Source: Straminergon stramineum
Taxonomy: Eukaryota > Streptophyta > Bryopsida > Hypnales > Calliergonaceae
Assembly: GCA_963920665.1 (NCBI GenBank)
Contig: OY987271.1
Span: forward strand, 16,185,350 to 16,249,349
Length of the DNA: 64,000 bases
Direction of reading: 5' to 3'
Part shown: piece after piece, positions 12,870 through 25,325 of the stretch
How the letters are laid out: each line of letters starts with the position of its first letter
Numbering within the stretch: the first letter of the stretch is position 1
Notes under the pieces: model-generated
The model's database searches: none
What the model was told of the DNA's origin: nothing
The model's input: only the letters and a program-made list of their open reading frames with translations
Translations under genes and position numbers: made by a program

Positions 12870-15800
12870 TTTTTTCAAATTACAAGAAAAATACTCATTT
12901 AAGAGAAATTCTCAAAATTTTCAAAAACTTAGATTCCAAGAGTTTCCATTTTTAAAAGTTTTACTCAAAAGGCCCTTCAAAAAATCATTTTCAATGTCGA
13001 AATCAAGTTCAAATTCAAAAAGTCAAAAGTGCTAAAATACACTACATAAGTAAACGATTTTTTGATACAACATCCTATGCAAAATTAGGAAATAACTAAT
13101 ATATCTTGAAATTAACTCAATGATGTGTACATACTATGAGCAAAGTTGTACATTCAAATAAATTGGATAAAATCATTAGTTTTCTAACAAATAAATAAAA
13201 TTGTAACTATACATATGCCACCTTTGGGCTTCCCCAAACTTATAAAGTTATTGATTCTATAGTTACCTACTACCTATACATCGTGTATACGTATACACAC
13301 TATATAAAGCCCCATAAAATTACAACATTACAAATTTAAATATGACAATGCATGCTTGTATGTTGTATATGATACTTTTAAAAGATTTAATTACAATAAA
13401 TAATGTAATTAAGTATGATAGCATTACAATATAAAACATGGACATTTGAGCATAAGTACTTGGCTAGAAATACCTCCTTTTGCAAGAGTGGGATCTAAAC
13501 CTCAATTCAAGAAGAAGAAGACCCAATATGATTAGATTGCATGTAATCATGACTTGTTGTCGTTTCAATTGAAAAAATTGAAAAAAAATTAAAATACAAT
13601 GAAAGTTTTTAATAACAAGTTATGACCCAAATTTTCATGACTTTCAGGATAACTCTAATAGATATTGACAATTTATGCCCCTAGTGTATCCCAATCCTTT
13701 AGAAGTTAATCAATTTGTATTGGTGCTGGCAATATTTCTGAATTTATTCAAGCTATTCAACTCATGATCCAGGAGAATTACTAGAAAAATTAGGGTTGCA
13801 ATGGCAAGAGACTATTGTTTTCTAATTGGATTTGCAAAGAAGTTGCAATGATTAAGGGCATTGGAATGTTGGAGACAAAGGGATGTCCATGGTTTTTGCT
13901 TGTTAGGAGGCCAATGGTTTGCCAACAATTGTTTGATTATGATGCTTTCTTGCCATGTTAGTGAATTTTTTGATGCTTTGTTTTGTTGGAATTCAAGGTA
14001 GACATGGTTGATTCGGTCGAAGTGAACTACATCACAGAAACTTCCCTACCAATTTTTGATTAGCATAAACCTAAGTTGATGTTAACCATGGATAACAAAA
14101 GAACCCTGGGTTAATCATGGTGGACCGCCTACGCAGTGTTGTGAAGTAACGCTTCAAAATTTGAAAGATAAATTCTCCGAGTTGCGCTGCAACAAGTAAA
14201 GCATTATGATAACCTAATTTTACATTCGAATTTTACATGCTGCCTCATATCATCATCGTCTATTGAACCCTTAAGCTTTGCTTACTGTCTGGATATCCAG
14301 AGCGAAAGCTTTAGAAATAGCTTGTGTTGCAATTGCAACAGCATGGTAATATGAGCTCCAATTTTAGTTCTCTTTAGAGTTTCATTCGCCTTCTCTAGTT
14401 CGAACTAAACAAGCATAGCAACTACCATTCAACGTGAATTTTGACCTTGCATTGGCGCCACTGTCGTGATGCATCGTGGAAAAGCTCAGCGTAAAGTAAA
14501 GATTCGGGTCAAGTATGCTGCCTTTCATCGTTTCCGTTTAACCATGCTTGGAATTGCAAAGCTCATGCTCAGTTGCTCAGTCACCAAGCTTGTTGTTCGT
14601 GGGTATTACAAGTCGAAGACATCCAGAATCGTACGTCTTGTCTGAAAGTGAAATTGTTTGTTGAATGAAAATTTCTAGACGTGAACTTATTTGTTCTAGT
14701 CAGTTTATGATACCCTTTTAATTGCTGTAGTTCTGTCTGAGTCAATTGTGAGTCCATCAATTGTGCTTACACAGGTCACGACATTTCAAAGTTTGTCGAA
14801 AGTTGGACTGTACTGTACATGTAATGGACTGATACATGTTTCAATTGATGAGCTCTATTTTGCTATCTGCGTCACCTGGATTTTGTTGTAGGTGACGCAG
14901 ATTTCTACTAGTGTTTGTGACTTTTTCACTCACTCCAAGTGTTGTTGCTATTTCGGGGAATGAAAAGTGACAGGATTTGTAGTAGTGTGAAAGGACCAAA
15001 AACCTCATGAAAGGCCATCACTTATCTCTTTTGGCTTACATTAGTATAGGTGCAAATTGTGTCATGATATCATCTATTACACTTTCATCCACTTGATTTT
15101 CCATTCATTCTTTTTTGCTAAACCCTAATGACATCCAAACATCTCCTCCAAAAAATGTCACTCCTTCATGAAATCTTTGGATATTGTTGCATTGCAATGT
15201 AATGGGCTTCATTCTAGTATATAATGAACGTCAAGGAGACATGAACAAGTGCAAAAAGATCTTGAAAGCTGATGGAAAAATTCAATCGACGTGTTCTTTG
15301 AAGATAGAAAGAGATATTTGTGAATGGCTATAAGAGTAACTTTTACCATCATTCATGTTCATATAAACATCAAATTAGACGTGTCTATTCAATGCATCGT
15401 TTGAGTCATCAAGGGATACATCATTTGGAGTTTGCACATCTTCCACAACCCAACAATCTCTAGAATCTTTATTAGTATAAATCAAACTCTTTTTTCCAAC
15501 ATATCACTTCATCTCTCTCTTGTTTTAGTGGTGCACTACTTTGGTTGATATCAAGTGACTTGAAATGAGCTAGTACATTCTTTGCACACATATTCCAACA
15601 ACAATGTGTATTGGATAAGATTTCCAATATGTAAATGAAGAATCGTCTTTTGAGAGTGTTGCTGATCAAGTTGGAGGTGTAGACATGGTCACCTTGGCCA
15701 CCAATGCAAACCTGTATCCTTCAATTTGTATAAATGGATTCCACAATAGTATTCCAACTATTCAACTAATCCATAATACAAATGTCATTATGATATGAGA

Positions 15801-17745
15801 TTTGTGTAGTGAATTAGTTGAGTTGTTGGAATATGATCTTGATGAATCTTTATGTTGCATTGATGAGAATTTGTATCATTATTTAGCCTTTATTATATGT
15901 ATAGATTTTGTAAAAGAGGATAGTACATAGTCCCATGTACTCCACAAACATCAATTTCAAATAAAAGTTTGGTGTAAATGTTGTAGTCTTTTGTTGAATG
16001 TTCATGTTGGATTGATAGAAATTTGTCAGTGCAATCGTATGTTTGTATTTAGTAAGAGAACACATTGATGTGTAATCTATTTGTACATGATGGAAATGTC
16101 ATTTTTCTATGTATTATAAATAAATTTCTATGTTCTAGTTTTTTTTTTATTGAATTTAGTTCTTTATTGGAGTCATGAGTACTTTACATCTTTAAGATAA
16201 ATGTATGTACATAGATGCACTTCAAACTTTTGGTTTGACACATATACAAATTTTTTTTTAATTTTCTGAATGCATTTGCAATTGGTGATTTAACTCTTGA
16301 AAGATGACAAACACCAATTTTCTTTTAATAAAAAACAAGTTGTGAACCATGAAATTGATGATTTTTCTTCTAGTTTTATAAGTACAACTTTGTTGAGAAA
16401 GTATTTCCATAATTGATTCATATTTTTGATGTATTTTTTTCTTGTGTTATATATTTTTTGAATTTTTGTCTCAAAATGATAGAATACCCATACAATGTAT
16501 TTTAACACTATTGCCTTTTAGTTCTAATACCTTGATATCAATACCCAAGAATATGATTTGTTTGAATACTACAATCAAAATAAGCCTTTCTAATCCTCAT
16601 TTTTATTCAATTGAAGAAATTGGATAATTCTTGAAAATGTATAAATTATTGTAGTTGAAAATGGAAAGTGAACAACCAAGTATAGAATGACATGGAAGTT
16701 TTGATATGCACTATGGCATTTCAAAGTCTAATTGCATACAACTAATTTTAAAATTTTAAAATTTATTAAGTTTACGCAGGTGTACCATAGTGTGACATGG
16801 TTTTTTATTTTATTGTATTAATTCATTAATGTCAAAATCGAATTTCTATCAAAGAAATTATGAGACAAACAACAAAATTTGAGAAAAAAAAGTAGGAGCT
16901 TTGTTGAAAACTTCACTAATAAAGTTTTAGTGATGGAAGGGTTTTGAATTTGTGGCCAACATGCTTAGGATGTTAAGAGTTAGCACAACACATGAATGAC
17001 ACCATTTGGTACTTATATTCACAAATATCCAAATGCTTTGAATAGATACTTTGTTCATTTACTACTCAAGCATTCTATATACATTCAATACCTTGAATTG
17101 TTTCAAAGCCCATTTCTTCTATGTATGCATGTTAGTGGTAAAAGGACATAACATTTTGATTATAATGAAGAAATGACAAATTGTGAAATAATTACAAGAA
17201 TAGAAAACTGAAATCGTCATTAATTCATATCAGTGTAAACAAATCACTTTGGATGAAAAAAATAATTATTTCATTATTGCAAAGATGAAAGCCATGTTAC
17301 ACTGTGGTATTGATATGAATTTTTAGCAATTTGAATTCAAAATTTAAGAATAGATTCAGAATTTCACAAAAAAAACCTAGAAATTTATGACATCTAGAAG
17401 ACATATGATTTCATCTTTGAAAAATAAAAAATAATTTTTTTATGCAATTATAGTGAAGATAAGTGGAACGAAAGGTTTGGAAGTTTGAATCATAGTCATA
17501 GGCCCTTCTTGTAAGGTTTTAGGTGAAGAAACTACCATTTACAAATTGATCTTCAAAGATGTTTTGCTATCATTGTTTAAGTACTATTGTGTATTCCGGG
17601 TCTTCTTTTTTACAATGACAATTCAAGTATTTGACAAAAAGGTAAGGACATTGGTATATATGAACTTTTTACTATTGTAGAATATACATGCCAAATGACT
17701 TTTAACCTGAGATTATATTTATAATTAATTGACTCAACCCCACAC
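12870..17745. repeat. Large direct duplication, copy 2
   Basis: Collinear with 7020-11090 but about 0.8 kb longer. Two stretches differ: roughly 14290-15000 replaces a different, shorter segment in copy 1, and 16740-17450 is expanded. The best matching block is 15030-16200 against 8960-10120. Reading frames open in copy 1 (for example 9725-9967) are broken here, which argues against selection on a protein. Confidence 0.65.
14865..14913. mobile_element. Hairpin plus CACTAGTAGAAAT-type end
   Basis: A perfect 13-bp inverted repeat (ATCTGCGTCACCT at 14865-14877, AGGTGACGCAGAT at 14890-14902) is followed at once by TTCTACTAGTG. Read in reverse that is CACTAGTAGAA, a typical plant CACTA-superfamily terminus with a subterminal repeat. 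No matching left terminus was found, so this is probably one end of a decayed element. It falls in the part of duplication copy 2 that is absent from copy 1. Confidence 0.5.
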
Positions 17746-18265
17746 TAGTTTCATTAGCTTACAAATAGTGTAACTACATTGTAGCTTTCTAAAATTTTGG
17801 TCAAAAAATAAGCAATTGAAGGGGTGTTTTGTTTGGGGGATATTACTAACCTAACTTGTCCTCCTTTAAGATATATAAACTAAAGGATTGCTCAATTCAT
17901 GAAAATTCAACTTGATCCACACAACCTTCCATCTCTTCTTTATCAATAACTATAAATATACATTTCAAAATTTTTACTTTGCCATATTGACTGTTCTAAA
18001 GCACATTGTCTCAAAAACAAAATATATGGAGACACATGTACTTGACACTTGTACATGGATAGAAAAGTCCTTGCTTTTACCAACTCTCCAATACCCAACT
18101 TGTACTCAAAATGGAATGAGACTGATAACCAACCAATTTCCTAGATAGCCCATTCGTCTACCAAGGCAATGGAATTAAGTTTCCAAAGGGTGGGGTGTCA
18201 TTTTTTAACATGCTAGGTAGGAAGTCCATGAAGCACTTGGGCTCTAAAAGTGTACACCTTCAATT
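17746..18265. other. Gene-free DNA
   Basis: No gene or element recognised. The ORF at 17912-18148 is AT-rich and featureless. Confidence 0.4.
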
Positions 18266-18320
18266 GTACACTATTTGTACATGCTTTCTGATTGCATAAG
18301 GAATGTACAAACAGTGTACA
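18266..18320. repeat. Inverted repeat, 18-bp arms
   Basis: TGTACACTATTTGTACAT (18266-18283) faces ATGTACAAACAGTGTACA (18303-18320), with one mismatch over 18 bp and a 19-base loop. It could form a hairpin; function unknown. Confidence 0.8.
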
Positions 18321-18499
18321 TTTCAAGAGGTGGATGCTTTACTGACCATTACATCTGACCTTCAAAAATTCATAGCTAATTCCACAAAGCTCCAAGAAAT
18401 ATGAAACAACTTGGGTTAGATGCCAAATTCCATTTGTCTTTAAAGGAAAATTTACTGAAAAATATTTTCAAGAGAAGTTAAATCTCCCCAAATTGATTT

Positions 18500-19214
18500 T
18501 CAACGCTTAAATGATGGGCGCTTTATGGACCTCCTACCTTACTGTACAATTCCATACGTTGCAGAATGACTGAACTAGGCAGAATTCTCACACGTCTGAC
18601 ATGACAGAAAATAATGATCTGATCAAACTCAGCCCTCGACAAGCACTGAAGAAAAATGTAGATCTGTAAGAAGCTCAAGTCACGAGTTCCTGGCAATTGA
18701 TCCCAGAGCTTCACATGCACAATTTTAGTGTCAGGGGTGGAAAATGTTCTCTGCACTGTTTCCCAGACAGAGTTGCTGCTAAAACAAGTGCCAAGAATAC
18801 ATACAAGACACCAAAATGATATGTTTGATATGTCCCTGCATTGGCTTGGCTTTCATTTGAGATAAGAAAAAAAGGACGATGGACTCTCCGGAAGCCCAAT
18901 TACTGTGAGCTCATCTTCAGCCACCACGTTTAACATCTTGAAGCAGGACTCTTATTGAGACCACCTCAGAACTCAGGGTAACAGCTACCTTGTTACCCAA
19001 AATGAACTTCGTCACAAAATTGAAAGCACCCTTGGGATATGTACATACTCCTGCACTGTACTGGCTCTTGTAGCACTCCATGTTTTGCAATGAAAATACT
19101 TTCATTTTCGCCCCAAAATAAATAAAAGGCATAAAGACTTCATGACTTCTTGTGATGCTTCTAGAATATAATAGCTGACGGTCTCTCACCAGAATTTTCA
19201 GATGATTGCTGCTT
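18500..19214 (-). other. Probable 3' flank/UTR of the LTP-like gene
   Basis: This stretch is non-repetitive and less AT-rich than the DNA to its left, and directly follows the stop of the LTP-like gene on the minus strand. Its overlapping minus-strand ORFs (19246-18917, 18899-18711, 18756-18523) share no frame and no recognisable domain. A long 3' UTR or an unrecognised downstream exon are both possible. Confidence 0.3.
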
Positions 19215-21482
19215 TTAAAAAGCACCGCCTGGAGGTTGGGCTTCAAAAACCTCAGGAGTGTCCTTGTCCTTCTCCTGTTTACGTTTCTTCAACTCTGTGA
19301 TGGTGATAGCTATGGCTGCCCCCACCAGAGCTACTGACAGGATCACTCCCAGTACAATGGCAGTGACTTTGGCAGCTCTGGATCTCTTCTCCACACCACC
19401 TACTCCACGGAAACACCGACACCCACACCGCATGAGACGTCACATTATTCACCATTTCTCTTCAGAAACTGAGCAAAATTCTCTCAAAATAAAGGCGTTA
19501 TCCGTGAACTCATATTTTTTCAACCTTATTTCAAATAATGGCAAGAATAATCGAAAAAGGGCTTTCAAGCACCCACAGATTCAATCAAGGTCACCAAATT
19601 GCTGGGCAATTTTAGATTAATCCTTGATTTCTTTTTACATAGGGTCAGCAACACAACATTGACACAATACGTATAAAGGATAACTCTAATTGGAGGAGTC
19701 ACAATTCATGATTTCAAGCTGTATGATTCTTGTGTGTCTTTCCAAATCCAGCCGGGCATGATTCTAAGCCCTCAAAATCTTGCGTCAGTGTACTTCCCCA
19801 CTCGCAGGATCTCCAGATCTTGAATTCCGACACCCCGATCTCAAAGAAAGAATGCTACTACTGTCGGTGGCAGTCAGAGAGGTCAGGGCAAGCTCACAAA
19901 CAGGAAGGAAATCCAACCTAAGGGTGCTGAACCTCTTAAGATAACTTAATGTAATGAAACAATGATACGACTGTTAATGCCAGTCAAAGTGACCTTAGGG
20001 CGAATTCAAGGACAGAACACCTCTAATCCTCTCCATCCAATCGAATCGAATCGAATCTCAAAAATTGTGTCGAAATCTCAAGACAACTCAAAGAAATAAT
20101 GCTACCATTATCGATGACAGTCAAGGTTGGCTTAGGGCTAAATCACCAGCAAGACGGAATCCAACCCATCAGACATCACATGTACCTTCACAAATTGAGT
20201 TCCTTCACAAGAAATAATAGGACTACTGCCTCTCGTAAAAGCTGTTCAAAAACATCAAGGCAATGCGAAGCAAAAAACACGCCACAACTGTCAGTAAATC
20301 CAAAGAAAGAATGCTACTGTTGTCTCCTTCAAACTCTTGTTCATGAACCTCAAGACAGGACGAAGCAAAAAATCGCTACTACTATCTGTAAATCCAAAGA
20401 AGAATGCTACTACTGTCTCTCTTGAAACCTATTCAGAAATCCTCACGACAATGCGAAGCCCAATCCGCTACTAATACTGTAGGTAAATCCAAAGAAGAAT
20501 GCTACTACTGTCTCTCTTGAAACCTGTTCAGAAAACCTCAAGGCAATGCGAAGCAAAAAAACGCTACTATTATCGGAACCACTCAAATTCAGGTTAGGGC
20601 AAACAAGCCCGACTGTACCTCATCGGCGTCAAGTCTCTCTTCAGAGACGGTGCCAAATTCTCAAGAATATCCAAAGAAAGTATGTTACTACAGTCTCTCT
20701 CCAAATCTGGTCACAAATCTCAAGACAATGCGAAGCCAGAAAACGGCTACTACTGTCGGTACCACTGAAACTCAGGTTAGGGCAACCAAGACAGACTGCA
20801 CATTGATCATCGGTTTCAAATCACCTTTCAGAAATGGTGCAAAATTCTCAAGAAAAACCCAATGAAAGAATGCTACTCCTGTCGGTAACTGACTAAGACA
20901 GGTTAGGGTACCCCGGACAGGAATTGCATTCTTTCTCTCTCTTTAGAAATGGTGCAAAATTCTCAAGAAAACCCAAACCAAGACTGCACCTCATCAGACG
21001 TCTCACATCTTTCTCTTCCGAAACGGTTTCAAAGCCTTTTCAAAGTACTGACGGGTGATTACCAAAGCAAGCTTACCAACAGGAAACTCCTCCGTGCGTT
21101 GGACGAGGAACTGTGGGCACTCCGTGCACAGATCGGTTTGGATCCCACACAAATTCGCTAGCTGCAAAGCTCTTGTGAAGTTCTCGGTGGCCGGCGGGTA
21201 GAAAGTCGCATCGCAAATGCAGGCCGTGCGGTAGGACCCCACTTCGTTCATCCCCTCGCAACAGCCCGCGTCCGGCGAGGCCACCAAGTTGGCCAGGAAC
21301 GGCTGGCAGTTGCCCATCTGGCTGGCCATGTTCTGCTGGTCGTAGTAAGTGCAGGCCGAGGGGGAGATCATGGAGGAGCTGTTGAGAGTGCAATTCACGG
21401 ACACAACTTGCGCAGACAGCTTGTCCATTGAAAGAAAGGTCATCCCCACCAGCGCAAGTATGAAAGCCATTCTAGTCCTCAT
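19215..21482 (-). CDS. Lipid-transfer (8-cysteine) domain protein with C-terminal TM
   Basis: Two exons on the minus strand, 21482-21077 and 19399-19215, joined by a phase-1 intron with donor GTAAGC; total 196 aa. Residues 1-25 form a signal peptide ending near LSAQ. Residues 44-123 fit the 8-cysteine motif of plant non-specific lipid-transfer/LTPG proteins: C44, C59, C74-C75, C88-x-C90, C112 and C119 or C122, with two or three extra cysteines. Residues 147-169 are a strongly hydrophobic helix, followed by a Lys/Arg/Glu-rich tail of about 27 residues. In the family, the extracellular domain binds lipids at the cell surface; LTPG members normally carry a GPI signal with no polar tail, so this looks like a type I membrane protein. 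A second Met at residue 5 sits in a better context (AGAATGGCT) and may be the true start. The acceptor is a tandem GAGTAG site, so 196- and 197-residue forms are possible. Family assignment rests on cysteine spacing only. Confidence 0.6.
19840..20960. repeat. Tandem ~95-bp repeats inside the LTP-like intron
   Basis: A unit with AAATCCAAAGAA(A)GAATGCTA, CTACTGTCTCTCTTGAAAC, CAGAAA.CCTCAAG and CAATGCGAAGCAAAAAA recurs. The clearest copies start near 20295, 20390 and 20484, a period of about 95 bp. More diverged units lie on both sides (near 19845, 20090, 20670, 20860). It fills most of the 1.7-kb intron. Stops occur in all frames over the array as a whole. Confidence 0.75.
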
Positions 21483-22312
21483 GATCTCTCTGTCTGTTTC
21501 TCACTCTCTTTGCAACTCCCAAGTCCCAACTCTTGCTATCTAGCTACACATCCCTGCACCAAGCAACTTCCTCTACTAACTTACTACAAGCCAACAAGCT
21601 GCCCAAGCCATTCGAACAGACAGGAATGAAATGTCGGAGACCACAAAAGGAGGAGGAGTTCACCAGCAAGGAGAATGCCCAGAGAATTGAGCAGCAGGAG
21701 AGATTACGGAGGTGGACTTTGGGAGCGCAAATGAGCATGAAATCGGCAACGTGGGGACAGAAGGACAACTACAGTACTGTGGCCGAAAAATTCAAATGTA
21801 GTACCGGTAGCTGCTGGGGGCGGGGGCTAACTTAAGTTAACTTAATGGCTCACTTCCTTGTTCCCAGAATAGGTAGCCAATAGAAAAAGGCTACAAGCTT
21901 TGATAGTGGAACAAGACATTGAAAAGGTTTCAGTTACGCTTATCTTAAAGGGTTAACTTATTTTAAAAATTGGGGAGTCACTCACTTCCTCCTTCAGTTC
22001 ACTGGCTGAAGTAAGTTAGTCAGTGGGCCATTCGTTCGTCCTATTGAAAAATAATAAGCTTCAGTCTGTTGCACGGACTGAGGTGATATTGATAACAGGA
22101 AATTCGTCCCATTCGTTTGCTGCAAGATACTTGGGTTTGAATTTCCGTAGCCTTCGTTTACATTAGTTTGAGACAGTTGGTGGTTGCATTGTTTACACTT
22201 TACACTCAACAGTGGGATCGCCAACGGAATTTTATATGTTTAAGTAACTTAAGCTTATCACCATTCGGTGCACAACGTGCTGCAACGTCCACCGAAACTT
22301 TCGTGTATTAAC
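21483..22312. promoter_or_regulatory. Upstream region of the LTP-like gene
   Basis: Immediately 5' of the minus-strand start the sequence is CT-rich on the plus strand (GA-rich on the transcript strand: GAGAGTGAGAAACAGACAGA), typical of a plant 5' UTR. No convincing TATA box could be placed. ORFs at 21533-21835 and 21544-21768 overlap antisense and have no domain. TTAAGTTAACTTAA occurs at about 21833-21846. Confidence 0.3.
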
Positions 22313-22316
22313 TTAA

Positions 22317-22890
22317 CCCTGGAACGTCCAGACTCATCTCCAGAATCATGAAGTGCTATTTGGAAGTACATTTTGGAATAGACATATAAACAAAAGTTGT
22401 AGACTGTGAGTTGTAGATTCCATCTGTATGGTTAGATTCACCAATGCTATCATCAATATTTTTTTTTTTTAATCAATTTTGAAAGGGAAATTTCAAAATT
22501 CCTTCAAAATTTGGTTACAAGCAAAACATTATCATTTATCAAGTAAAATTTGTTGGAATGAATTTGAAATGAGGTTCTCTTGATTTGAAATGAGGTTCTC
22601 TTCATACAATGATTTTTTGAAATTTTTGTGTTCTTCAAATCTATGACCCCATTTTAGAAAATCCAGGTTTGAACTAAAGTCAATGCAATTTGACCACTTG
22701 ACATCCTTGCACATTTGTAATTTTAGAAAAATATGTACTCTAGTAACACCAAATCAAAGCCTTAGATAGGACAACAAATTGATAAAGTATCTCCAAAAAT
22801 TAGGATGACTTTCATCCAAGCAAAAATGAGAAGATACAATAGTTGCAATCTATTCGTCGTCCATTTTTTGGACATTAGAACGCTCCAGGG
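22317..22890. mobile_element. piggyBac-type MITE, short family A, copy 1
   Basis: About 574 bp flanked on both sides by TTAA (22313-22316 and 22891-22894). The left terminus is CCCTGGAACGTCCA; the right terminus in reverse complement is CCCTGGAGCGTTCTAATGTC. TTAA target duplication plus CCC-starting inverted ends is the piggyBac superfamily signature. No ORF, so non-autonomous. The body is clearly homologous to 24480-25049 (AAGTGCTATTTGGAAG, AGATTCCATCTRTAYGGTTA, CTTGACATMCTTGCACATTT). Confidence 0.8.
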
Positions 22891-22894
22891 TTAA

Positions 22895-24126
22895 TTTATA
22901 CTAGAAGTTTTTGTGTTCACGGGTGAGAACGAATTGAGAGTGTTTGGTTAGCTCCCAATTTTTTTGTACTCTCCTATTGTTGTACATTTAGCTGCATATC
23001 ATTGCTTGTAAGAATGCAAGCTCATCCTAAACCCTAAATCCTTTAAAAAAAACTTAGTATTATGGGAGTCTCAAAATTGTTGCTTTGAGCAGTTTAAAGG
23101 GTTGTAACTACTGTCATAGATTCCAACTAGGACATATTAAAAACTTTAGGGCATGTCAATATGGTGCATTGAAATGCTATCAAGGTAATTTGGTGCCAAC
23201 CTCTGTGTCAACTTAATATCAAAGTGATTGAAAAAATGACATGGAAAAGGCCTCTGCTATCAAAATGGCATTCAATTAGATTAGCCCAACTTTTGTGATG
23301 CAAGGCTCCAATGGAGTAGAAAGCAAATTAGTGACATTTTTTCAATTAAGCTTAAAAATATTTAAATCAAGAATAATATGTTAATTCAAGTGTTGACTTT
23401 TCAAAATGCCCATGGGGCTTACAATGTCCTTCAAGGGTTAATGAAGATTCTAATTTTAGTTGTTTGAATTGTTGCTTCTTACATTAACATTATTCTCAAG
23501 AGCTTGAACTTTCCTATTGTACAATCTAAGTGGCAAGATACTCTATCATTGTTTGGTGATTCTAGTTCAACAAATAGTTCAAGAATGAAGGAGAAATTGA
23601 CATTGACAAGTTGGATAACACGAATTGGATCATGATTTAATTTGTGTTGAAATATGGTCCAATATGAATTCTCTTTTTCAAAATGGACTCACATGACACC
23701 CCATCTCCATTTTTGACTAATGTTATAAGGAGTACTAAGGAACTCATTTGTGTCAGGAGAGTGTAAAAACACTGACAAACAAAGGTTCAAGGAGAATTTG
23801 AGCCCAACGAACTAGTATCCATAGTTTTCTTTTGAGAAACGGTTTTAGATTGATGATCTGAGAAATTGAGCCCAACCATCTAGTTTCCATAATTTTCTAT
23901 TGAGAAATGTTTTTTCATTGGTAATCTTCAGCTATTCCTTGTAGTTTTACTGAAAATAATTAGTTTTTGAAACAGTGACCGGTTCATTTTCCCAAATTCT
24001 ACAATTGTGATGTGTTGAGGGATTGCGTTGTGCCCAGTTCGCTAACGAACGTACAAATTGTGCAACAAGAAGTGAGCGACGTCTGACACCCTTAATAAGC
24101 ACACCCAAGGGCAGAGACAGTCTTAC
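22895..24126. other. Gene-free DNA
   Basis: No gene seen. Two short direct repeats around 23805-23915 share GAGCCCAAC.AYTAGT and TTTTCT.TTGAGAAA blocks. Confidence 0.4.
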
Positions 24127-24260
24127 TGCCATCTGTAAAAAGCTGAACATTCTTGAGGAGCTGCCTCCCTTGGACACGATAAGAACTGAAGCAGGATTCC
24201 CACATGCCATGAGCTCAAGATTGTGTACAAGAAGAATCTGAAGAGGAGCACCAAAAACAA
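24127..24260 (-). other. Possible orphan exon, unknown product
   Basis: On the minus strand a strong acceptor (TGTTTGTCTTCTTTTGCAG) precedes 134 bases with a single open frame, ending at a consensus donor GTAAGA. The frame encodes a Leu/Ser-rich peptide containing FGAPLQ and NLELMACGNPAS that I do not recognise. A second acceptor-like site (CTGTCCCCACTGCAG) lies about 100 bases upstream, leaving a very short putative intron. It may be part of a broken gene that also included 25326-25650. Confidence 0.22.
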
Positions 24261-24479
24261 CTGCAAAAGAAGACAAACAACAATCACTCATTGAGCTTCA
24301 TCCATGCTCTTTACAGTGAATGTCAAACTTTTGAGTCTTCTAATTCAGGTGGCGTCTGCAGTGGGGACAGAAAGGCAAGTTCTCACAACTGCTGAAAATG
24401 GTATTGCACATCAACAAGCGTAATCTCTTGATTAGAATACAAGGATCAGGTATAATTCGACTAGACTAACCTAGATTAA

Positions 24480-25049
24480 CCCCTAAACGTCCAGATTCAT
24501 TTACAGAATTGACGATTTGAGAAAAATCACTATAAAGTGCTATTTGGAAGCATATTTTGGAATTGATATACAAATGAAAGTTATAGATTATGATTTGTAG
24601 ATTCCATCTATACGGTTAGATTCACCAATTCTATCACCAATATTTTTTTTATAAACTTTGAGAGAAAAATTCCAAAATTCCTTCAAAATTCGATCACAAG
24701 CAAAATATTATCAAATTTTGAGTAAAATTTGTTGGAATGGCTATGAAATGAGGTTCTCTTCACATGGTGATTTTTTGAAATTTTTGTGTTCTTCCTATCT
24801 ATGACCTCATTTTCACTAATCCAATTTAGAACTAAAGTCAATGCAGTTTGACCACTTGACATACTTGCACATTTGTAATTTTAGAAAAATATGAACTCTA
24901 GTAATACCAAATCCAACCCTTAGATAGGACAAAAACTTGATAATGTATCTTCACAAATTAAAATAACTTTCATCCAAGTAGTTAGGAGGATGAAACTGGT
25001 GTTTCAAACTGTTCATCGTCCAGAAAATGGACGTCGACGCGTTTAGGGG
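24480..25049. mobile_element. piggyBac-type MITE, short family A, copy 2
   Basis: 570 bp with perfect TTAA duplications (24476-24479 and 25050-25053). Left end CCCCTAAACGTCCAGATTC; right end in reverse complement CCCCTAAACGCGTCGACGTC. The ends agree over the first ten bases, and both contain CGTC. Homologous along its length to 22317-22890. No ORF. Confidence 0.85.
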
Positions 25050-25325
25050 TTAAATGAGTTGAAAATTCCGACTCATAGTAGGAATCCAGTGAATCTTCAT
25101 AGAGTAATTACATTAACTCCAACTTCGTTCCTGTATCATCTTTGTTCATGTAAAACGAAGAATAATCTGATGTTCAAGAAATCAATCATACTTCCATGAA
25201 TGTCCTGCCAAACTGCAGAATTAAAGATTTGTCGGTCGCTGCTGAACATATACAAACCATTACCAACAGTCTGGATACAATAACACAGGACAATCTTTCA
25301 CAATCTATGCTATGGAGGAAAAAAA

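Noticed and set aside
19258..19620. 120-codon plus-strand ORF
   Set aside because: It is antisense to exon 2 and the intron end of the LTP-like gene; the minus-strand frame has the TM helix and matching splice phase.
19840..20960. CRISPR-like array
   Set aside because: Units are contiguous and diverged without spacers, inside a plant intron.
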